Below, in pieces: positions 59,084 through 64,000 of a stretch of 64,000 bases of DNA. The position numbers were made by a program, and so were the translations under genes. Numbering within the stretch: the stretch's first letter is position 1; each line of letters opens with the position of its first letter. This DNA is from Candidatus Kuenenia hertensis (GTDB taxonomy: Bacteria > Planctomycetota > Brocadiia > Brocadiales > Brocadiaceae): assembly GCA_021646465.1 (NCBI GenBank), contig SOET01000017.1:1-64000 (forward strand), read 5' to 3'. The notes beneath the pieces were generated by a model, which saw nothing but the letters and a program-made list of their open reading frames with translations, did not search any database and was not told the DNA's origin.

Positions 59084-60460
59084 ATGAGAGACTTTACGAA
59101 TGAAGATACAATTAATGATTTATTGGAAAAGACAAAAAATCCTTCCAGCCGTCTCGCTGAAACGATAATTCAAAAGTCGTTAAAATTAAAAGGAATTGGA
59201 CCCGAAGAGGTTGCCGTCCTTCTCAATTGCGAAGACGGGAATGTTTTGAATAATGTCTTTTCAGCCGCCAGGCAGATAAAGGAATCAATTTACGGAAACC
59301 GTCTTGTATTATTTGCGCCGCTTTATCTATCAAATAGGTGTGTTAATGAATGTCTGTACTGCGGTTTCAGGCGGAAATCCGTAAAGACCAACGGACGCGT
59401 TTTGACAGTAAAGGAGGTACGGGATGAGGTGAATGCCCTTATCGCGCAGGGTCATAAACGCCTGCTCCTTGTTGCTGCAGAGGACCCAACTATCGACATA
59501 GATTATTTAGAAAAAATGATAAAAACTGTTTACGACACGGAGGTAGGTCATGGTTCCATAAAGCGGGTAAATATTAATGTGGCGCCAATGGATGTGAAAG
59601 ATTTCACGAGGCTTAAAAATACGGGTATAGGGACTTATCAGGTATTTCAGGAGACATACCACAGAGAATCATATACTACATTACATCCATCAGGCCCAAA
59701 GTCCGACTTTATGAAGCGGCTTTATGCTTGTGATCTTGCTCAAAAAGCAGGAATAGATGATATCGGCATTGGCGTATTGTTTGGTCTCTATGATTACCGG
59801 TTTGAGGTGTTGGCATTGCTGTTTCACGTTAAGCACCTTGAGAATGTATTTGGAGTTGGTCCGCATACAATTTCCGTTCCACGACTCGAACCTGCGCATG
59901 GCTCGAGTATAGCCTCTCATCCGCCTTATCCGGTGTCAGATAAAGAGATGAAAAAGATCATAGCAATCCTTCGCATTGCCGTTCCCTATACGGGAATAAT
60001 ACTTTCTACACGAGAAAATGCTACTTTACGAAACGAACTCTTTCATCTTGGCGTATCACAGATATCCGCCGGTTCAAAAACAGTGCCTGGCAGCTATAGC
60101 GGTAATACATCTGCAGAAGGGCAATTCAGTATATCCGACAACCGGTCCCTTGCAGAAGTAATTGAAGATTTGGCCAACATGGGGTTCCTTCCGAGTTTCT
60201 GCACTTCATGCTATCGTACAGGTAGAACGGGGGAAAATTTTATGGAGCTTGCCAAACCAGGGGAGATAAAGAATTTTTGCCAACCAAACGCACTGCTGAC
60301 GTTTGAGGAATATCTCCTGGATTATAATCCCAAATTAGCCCAAGAGATAAAAGACTTTCTATCTTCTGAAGTTCACAAAATTCCCGATCAAAAAGTCAGG
60401 GAGATGACTTCAAAAAAACTGGAATCCATCGTTCAGGGCAAAAGAGATCTTTACTTTTAA
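59084..60460 (+). CDS. hydG: HydG-type radical SAM tyrosine lyase
   Basis: A 458-residue enzyme, usual length for HydG. The radical SAM cluster motif is CVNECLYC (C86, C90, C93) and the C-terminal second-cluster motif CTSC...C (C373, C376, C399) has the CX2CX22C spacing unique to HydG. SFCTSCYRTGRTG and PNALLTFEEYLLDY are as in characterised HydG. HydG splits tyrosine to p-cresol, CO and cyanide for the [FeFe]-hydrogenase cluster. HydE, HydF and an [FeFe]-hydrogenase are absent here; the [NiFe] operon begins 19 bases downstream. Confidence 0.93.
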   Translation: MRDFTNEDTINDLLEKTKNPSSRLAETIIQKSLKLKGIGPEEVAVLLNCEDGNVLNNVFSAARQIKESIYGNRLVLFAPLYLSNRCVNECLYCGFRRKSVKTNGRVLTVKEVRDEVNALIAQGHKRLLLVAAEDPTIDIDYLEKMIKTVYDTEVGHGSIKRVNINVAPMDVKDFTRLKNTGIGTYQVFQETYHRESYTTLHPSGPKSDFMKRLYACDLAQKAGIDDIGIGVLFGLYDYRFEVLALLFHVKHLENVFGVGPHTISVPRLEPAHGSSIASHPPYPVSDKEMKKIIAILRIAVPYTGIILSTRENATLRNELFHLGVSQISAGSKTVPGSYSGNTSAEGQFSISDNRSLAEVIEDLANMGFLPSFCTSCYRTGRTGENFMELAKPGEIKNFCQPNALLTFEEYLLDYNPKLAQEIKDFLSSEVHKIPDQKVREMTSKKLESIVQGKRDLYF

Positions 60461-60479
60461 AAGAATAGCATAAGTTATC

Positions 60480-61667
60480 ATGGGAAAAAATAATAAAAAT
60501 ACTACAGAAAAGGTCATTTTAAAACATGACCACTTTCAAACACTCATAGATTTGTTGAAGGAAAGGGAGTATCGTATCGTTGGTCCCACATTGGGAGAAG
60601 GTGCTATTGTCTATGATGATCTGAACACTGTTGATGATCTTCCAATCGGATGGACAGATGATCAGGATGGAGGGGTTTATCGTCTTAAGAAACGCAATGA
60701 TCGGGCATTTTTTGGATACACAGTTGGTCCTCATTCATGGAAGAAATTTCTCTTTCCTTCTCAATTGCGCCTGTGGAAGGCCAGACGCGATGAAAACGGT
60801 TTTCACATTGAAAATGATAAGAATGAAATTCGGAAATTTGCCTTTATTGGCGTTCGTTCTTGCGATCTTCACGCCATTTCCGTTCAGGATACTGTCTTTA
60901 TGCACGGCATATACAGCGAGCCCAACTATAAAGCACGGCGTGAGCATACCTTTATCCTTGCGGTAAATTGTGGAATGGCAGGGGGCACCTGTTTTTGTGC
61001 ATCGATGAGTACCGGGCCTGAGGCTACTTCTGGATTTGATCTGGCTTTGACGGAAATCCTGCAGGAGAAGGGAGAACATTATTTTGTTGTAGAAACAGGT
61101 ACAGAACTTGGGGCTGAAATACTCCTCAATGTACCGCATCGGGAAGCGAAGAAAGAAGAGATACACGCTGCCGAAACCATTATAAAGAATACTTCTCAAA
61201 GTATGGGAAGAACCATGGAAACAAAAGACATTAAAGACTTGCTCTATCGTAATTATGAACATCCGCGCTGGGATGATGTTGCGAAACGATGCCTGACCTG
61301 CGCAAATTGTACCATGGTATGCCCTACCTGTTTCTGCACTACGGTGGAGGATGTCACCGACCTGACTGGTGAGCATGCCGAACGCTGGCGTAAGTGGGAT
61401 TCATGTTTTACTATGGATTTTTCATTTATCCATGGGGGCAGCATCCGGGCATCGGCAAAGTCACGTTACCGCCAATGGATGACACATAAACTTGCAACAT
61501 GGATTGACCAGTTCGGCACATCCGGATGTGTAGGATGCGGGCGTTGCATCACCTGGTGCCCTGTGGCAATTGATATAACGGAAGAAACCCGTGAAATTCG
61601 GAAAAGCGAACAAACACATAGTCCCAACAATTCAATAAAGGAGGGGAATAACAATGAGAACGCTTGA
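60480..61667 (+). CDS. Hydrogenase/sulfhydrogenase beta subunit, 4Fe-4S protein
   Basis: A 395-residue iron-sulfur protein. The N-terminal two thirds (IVYDDLNTVDDLPIG, FIGVRSCDLHAI) belong to the HydB/beta-subunit family of group 3b hydrogenases and anaerobic sulfite reductase A. The C-terminal third has CLTCANCTMVCPTCFC and CVGCGRCITWCP, binding two 4Fe-4S clusters. It passes electrons between the hydrogenase core and the flavin subunit. It starts 19 bases after hydG and overlaps the cNMP-domain gene by 14 bases. Confidence 0.9.
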   Translation: MGKNNKNTTEKVILKHDHFQTLIDLLKEREYRIVGPTLGEGAIVYDDLNTVDDLPIGWTDDQDGGVYRLKKRNDRAFFGYTVGPHSWKKFLFPSQLRLWKARRDENGFHIENDKNEIRKFAFIGVRSCDLHAISVQDTVFMHGIYSEPNYKARREHTFILAVNCGMAGGTCFCASMSTGPEATSGFDLALTEILQEKGEHYFVVETGTELGAEILLNVPHREAKKEEIHAAETIIKNTSQSMGRTMETKDIKDLLYRNYEHPRWDDVAKRCLTCANCTMVCPTCFCTTVEDVTDLTGEHAERWRKWDSCFTMDFSFIHGGSIRASAKSRYRQWMTHKLATWIDQFGTSGCVGCGRCITWCPVAIDITEETREIRKSEQTHSPNNSIKEGNNNENA

Positions 61668-62115
61668 ACCTTTTCTTGCTGAACATCCGTTTTTGAAAGA
61701 TCTCGCCCCTGAGTATATCAAGCTTCTCACCGGATGTGCGTCCAATGTCCGGTTTGATGCAGGACAGTTTATTTTCCGGGAGGGTGATGAAGCCAACAAT
61801 TTTTATATCATTCGCCATGGTAAAGTAACTATACAATTATTTGCTGTTGAACGTGGCGCTATAACGATTCAAACCATTGAGGCAGGTGATATACTTGGCT
61901 GGTCCTGGCTTATTTCTCCCTATATATGCCGTTTTGACGCACAAGCAGTTGAACTTACCCGCGCCATTGCGCTTGATGGAAAATGCCTGCGTAATAAGTG
62001 CGAACTGAATCATGATCTCGGTTATGAACTGTTAAAACGTTTTTCCCATATCATCGTTCAACGGCTTGAAGCTACACGATTACAACTTATGGATTTATAC
62101 GGCGCCCATAAGTAA
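61654..62115 (+). CDS. Cyclic-nucleotide-binding domain protein in hydrogenase operon
   Basis: A 153-residue protein preceded by AAGGAGGGG. It consists of one cNMP-binding beta-roll: FDAGQFIFREGDEANNFYIIRHGKV, ITIQTIEAGDILGWSWL, AIALDGKCLRN. No DNA-binding helix-turn-helix follows, so it is unlikely to be a repressor or activator. The phosphate-binding Arg of true cAMP sites (RxA) is not obvious: the loop reads GDILGWSWLISPYICRFDAQA. It may regulate the hydrogenase by binding a ligand or another subunit. Such genes recur in group 3b operons. Confidence 0.85.
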   Translation: MRTLEPFLAEHPFLKDLAPEYIKLLTGCASNVRFDAGQFIFREGDEANNFYIIRHGKVTIQLFAVERGAITIQTIEAGDILGWSWLISPYICRFDAQAVELTRAIALDGKCLRNKCELNHDLGYELLKRFSHIIVQRLEATRLQLMDLYGAHK

Positions 62116-62225
62116 GTAATTTTGGGTGTAGTTTCCATTTTATGCAAGTGTGCCACAGACTGGGAACGAGCGGTTAACAAAATATTTTTATTTATACAGG
62201 AACAGCTTTTCAGGGAAAAATTTCC

Positions 62226-63062
62226 ATGGTGGATACTGCTAATCCGTTTATCCCAACACAATACCGCATTCAAAAGGTTTTGGGGGAAACGTACGATACA
62301 TTTACTGTAGAACTGGTACCCTTACAGGATAATGATGGTTTTTCTTTTTTACCCGGACAATTCAATATGCTTTATGTGTTCGGCGTTGGTGAAGCCCCCA
62401 TTTCCCTATGCAGTGATCCTGCCATAGAAACGTCTATCAAACATACAATCCGTGCAGTAGGAACGGTAACCAGCGCTATTCAAAGGCTAGGACGTGGTGG
62501 CGTCGTAGGAGTACGTGGCCCCTTTGGAACTCACTGGCCATTAGATGACGCAAAGGGGAATGATGTGGTAATTGTTGCCGGTGGAATTGGACTTGCGCCA
62601 TTACGCCCTGCTTTATACCAGATATTTGCCCATCGGGAAAAATACGGAAGAATAGCACTTCTCTTTGGCGCCAGAACACCACATGATATACTGTATAAAC
62701 ATGAATTAGAACGATGGAGAGGGCGTTTTGATGTTGAAATAAAGGTAACTGTCGATAGTGCGATAAACGGTTGGAGGGGAAATGTGGGAGTCGTTACAAC
62801 ACTCATTCCGGGAGCACAATTTGACCCTTTGAATACTATTGCCATGATATGCGGTCCTGAAGTGATGATGCGCTTTACAATCAAAGAATTACAAAATCGT
62901 GGTGTTAAAACAGAGAACATCTATATTTCCATGGAAAGAAATATGAAATGTGGGGTAGGCTTTTGCGGTCACTGTCAATTTGGTCCCACTTTTGTTTGTA
63001 AAGACGGGCCGATATTTCGTTTCGATCGTATTAATACCATATTTGGAAAGCGGGAAATCTGA
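62226..63062 (+). CDS. Hydrogenase gamma subunit, FAD/NAD(P)-binding with 2Fe-2S
   Basis: A 278-residue protein of the ferredoxin-NADP reductase type. FAD domain ([20 protein letters not shown]), NAD(P) domain ([29 protein letters not shown]) and a C-terminal 2Fe-2S region [17 protein letters not shown]. It links NAD(P)H to the hydrogenase core. The gene has a weak ribosome-binding site and a 110-base gap upstream holding no feature. It ends two bases before the small-subunit start. Confidence 0.9.
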   Translation: MVDTANPFIPTQYRIQKVLGETYDTFTVELVPLQDNDGFSFLPGQFNMLYVFGVGEAPISLCSDPAIETSIKHTIRAVGTVTSAIQRLGRGGVVGVRGPFGTHWPLDDAKGNDVVIVAGGIGLAPLRPALYQIFAHREKYGRIALLFGARTPHDILYKHELERWRGRFDVEIKVTVDSAINGWRGNVGVVTTLIPGAQFDPLNTIAMICGPEVMMRFTIKELQNRGVKTENIYISMERNMKCGVGFCGHCQFGPTFVCKDGPIFRFDRINTIFGKREI

Positions 63063-63063
63063 T

Positions 63064-63843
63064 ATGACTACAATAAAAAAACCAAAACTTGCAGTCTGGA
63101 AATTTGCCTCCTGCGATGGCTGCCAGTTGAGTCTTCTGGACTGCGAAGATGAACTCCTGACCGTTGCCAGCAAGATAGATATCGCAAATTTCCTGGAGGC
63201 ATCCCGTCGTGTGGTAAAAGGCCCTTATGATATTTCGTTGGTAGAAGGTTCCATTACGACGCCTCATGACCAGAAGCGGATCCGGCAAATTAGGAAAAAA
63301 TCGAAATATCTGGTCACTATTGGTGCGTGTGCAACTGCTGGCGGTATTCAGGCATTACGGAATTTCAGAAATGTTGATGATTTTATTTCCATTGTCTACG
63401 CAAATCCACAATACATAGAAACACTTGAAACTTCTACTCCCATATCCAGTCATGTGCATGTCGATTTTGAATTACGTGGTTGTCCTATTAACAAACAGCA
63501 ACTCATTGAGGTACTCAGTGCATTTTTATTTGGACGAAAACCAAACATACCGCCACACAGTGTTTGCATAGAGTGTAAACGGCGCGGAACGGTGTGTGTC
63601 ATGGTTGCAAACGGCACGCCGTGTCTGGGTCCGGTAACCCATGCCGGATGCAATGCCATCTGTCCGTCTTATTGCCGCGGGTGTTATGGATGCTATGGTC
63701 CGAAGGAAACGCCCAACACAACTTCCTTAAGCACATGGTTCAGTGAACAGGGAGTGAAAAAAGAAGATATTGTACGATCCTTTCGCACTTTTAATGCATA
63801 TGCCGAAGCATTCCGGAAGGAGAGCATAGCCCATGAAGAGTAA
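63064..63843 (+). CDS. [NiFe]-hydrogenase small (delta) subunit, group 3b-like
   Basis: A 259-residue iron-sulfur protein of the NADH:ubiquinone 20-kDa/hydrogenase-small type, with the start at ATG 63064. [20 protein letters not shown] contains the CxxC of the proximal cluster. [28 protein letters not shown], and [14 protein letters not shown] supply the remaining Cys. No Tat signal is present, so the enzyme is cytoplasmic. The gene overlaps the large-subunit gene by 11 bases. Confidence 0.9.
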   Translation: MTTIKKPKLAVWKFASCDGCQLSLLDCEDELLTVASKIDIANFLEASRRVVKGPYDISLVEGSITTPHDQKRIRQIRKKSKYLVTIGACATAGGIQALRNFRNVDDFISIVYANPQYIETLETSTPISSHVHVDFELRGCPINKQQLIEVLSAFLFGRKPNIPPHSVCIECKRRGTVCVMVANGTPCLGPVTHAGCNAICPSYCRGCYGCYGPKETPNTTSLSTWFSEQGVKKEDIVRSFRTFNAYAEAFRKESIAHEE

Positions 63844-64000
63844 AAGAATAAAAGTAAATTATCTTGCCCGCGTTGAAGGTGAAGGTGCGCTTTATATAAA
63901 ATTCAAAAATGGCAGTGTGCGGGATGTGAAATTCAAAATATTCGAGCCTCCGCGATTCTTTGAAGCTTTTCTGCGTGGACGTACCTATAACGAAGCCTCT
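63833..64000 (+). CDS. [NiFe]-hydrogenase large (alpha) subunit, N-terminal part
   Basis: The first 56 codons are in the window; the gene runs past the end. [21 protein letters not shown] is the N-terminal RVEGEG region of group 3 hydrogenase large subunits, followed by [15 protein letters not shown], where the family has the start of the first Cys-pair (L1) region. The CxxC nickel-binding motifs would lie beyond the window. Group 3b would mean NADP-linked, reversible, cytoplasmic hydrogen metabolism. Confidence 0.85.
   Translation, partial: MKSKRIKVNYLARVEGEGALYIKFKNGSVRDVKFKIFEPPRFFEAFLRGRTYNEAS

Noticed and set aside
59084-60460. HydG taken as proof of an [FeFe]-hydrogenase system
   Set aside because: No HydE, HydF or [FeFe]-hydrogenase gene is in the window, and the downstream genes are of the [NiFe] group 3b type.
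60735-61376. 213-codon minus-strand frame
   Set aside because: Antisense to the hydrogenase beta subunit, which has clear Cys motifs; no signals of its own.

Overview
The window reads as a chromosomal segment of a Gram-negative, anaerobic or microaerophilic, cytochrome-rich bacterium. Best guess: a planctomycete of the Brocadiales (anammox) type. Grounds: moderate-to-low GC by eye, many secreted c-type cytochromes (three di-/mono-haem proteins and a P460-like one), sulfide oxidation genes, many Cys-rich iron-sulfur proteins, a group 3b-type [NiFe]-hydrogenase, and intergenic spaces crowded with palindromic repeats. No hydrazine, nitrite-oxidoreductase or ribosomal marker lies here, so this placement is inference. 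No rRNA gene, convincing tRNA, CRISPR array, prophage or intact insertion sequence was found.

Layout. 1-8.1 kb: small Cys-rich secreted proteins, a response regulator, a NUMOD1-like protein, Hsp20, then an exported copper/haem set (cupredoxin-like, di-haem cytochrome, NosL-like). 8.1-15.9 kb: a radical SAM protein, then a sulfide-oxidation block (CstB-like persulfide dioxygenase, DUF1641, type II-like SQR, SulP permease, DUF1326 protein). 16.2-25.2 kb: TrmO and a P-loop/iron-sulfur cluster (NifX-like protein, two MinD-type ATPases carrying 4Fe-4S modules, FeoA-like array, Mrp ATPase, AhpD-like, glycosyltransferase, CooC-like ATPase, ZIP, truncated FeoB). 25.3-29.1 kb: AhcY, AmrS-like radical SAM, methyltransferase, second ZIP. 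29.4-33.1 kb: ABC-2 exporter, ArsR, and an ACR3 arsenite permease with a SLATT-like domain fused in front. 33.3-38.4 kb: oxyanion ABC importer with two permeases, exonuclease III, DUF4405. 38.7-43.7 kb: CoA-disulfide-reductase/rhodanese, a membrane sensor without kinase, a P460-like cytochrome, a coiled-coil/zinc-ribbon membrane protein. 43.7-44.8 kb: nested mobile repeats. 44.8-58.4 kb: nuclease-like protein, PolX, alcohol dehydrogenase, MsrB, PAS-like protein, esterase, pyrophosphatase, ABC exporter, cytochrome peroxidase, metallophosphoesterase and cytochrome c. 58.5-64 kb: hypA remnant, HydG, and a hydrogenase operon cut by the window end.

How genes work together. SQR would oxidise sulfide to persulfide, the CstB-like enzyme would oxidise persulfide to sulfite, and SulP could move sulfur oxyanions. 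The 17-25 kb ATPases look like assembly or delivery factors for iron-sulfur or metal cofactors, next to iron/zinc transport genes. The hydrogenase operon encodes iron-sulfur, cNMP-binding, flavin/2Fe-2S, small and large subunits. HydG, which makes CO and cyanide for [FeFe]-hydrogenases, sits directly upstream although no [FeFe]-hydrogenase gene is visible.

The second theme is repeats. At least four MITE-like families carry terminal inverted repeats and direct-repeat flanks. One has entered the loop of a palindrome twice. Several short hairpin families keep base pairing while their arm sequence changes, and some run into the 3' ends of genes.
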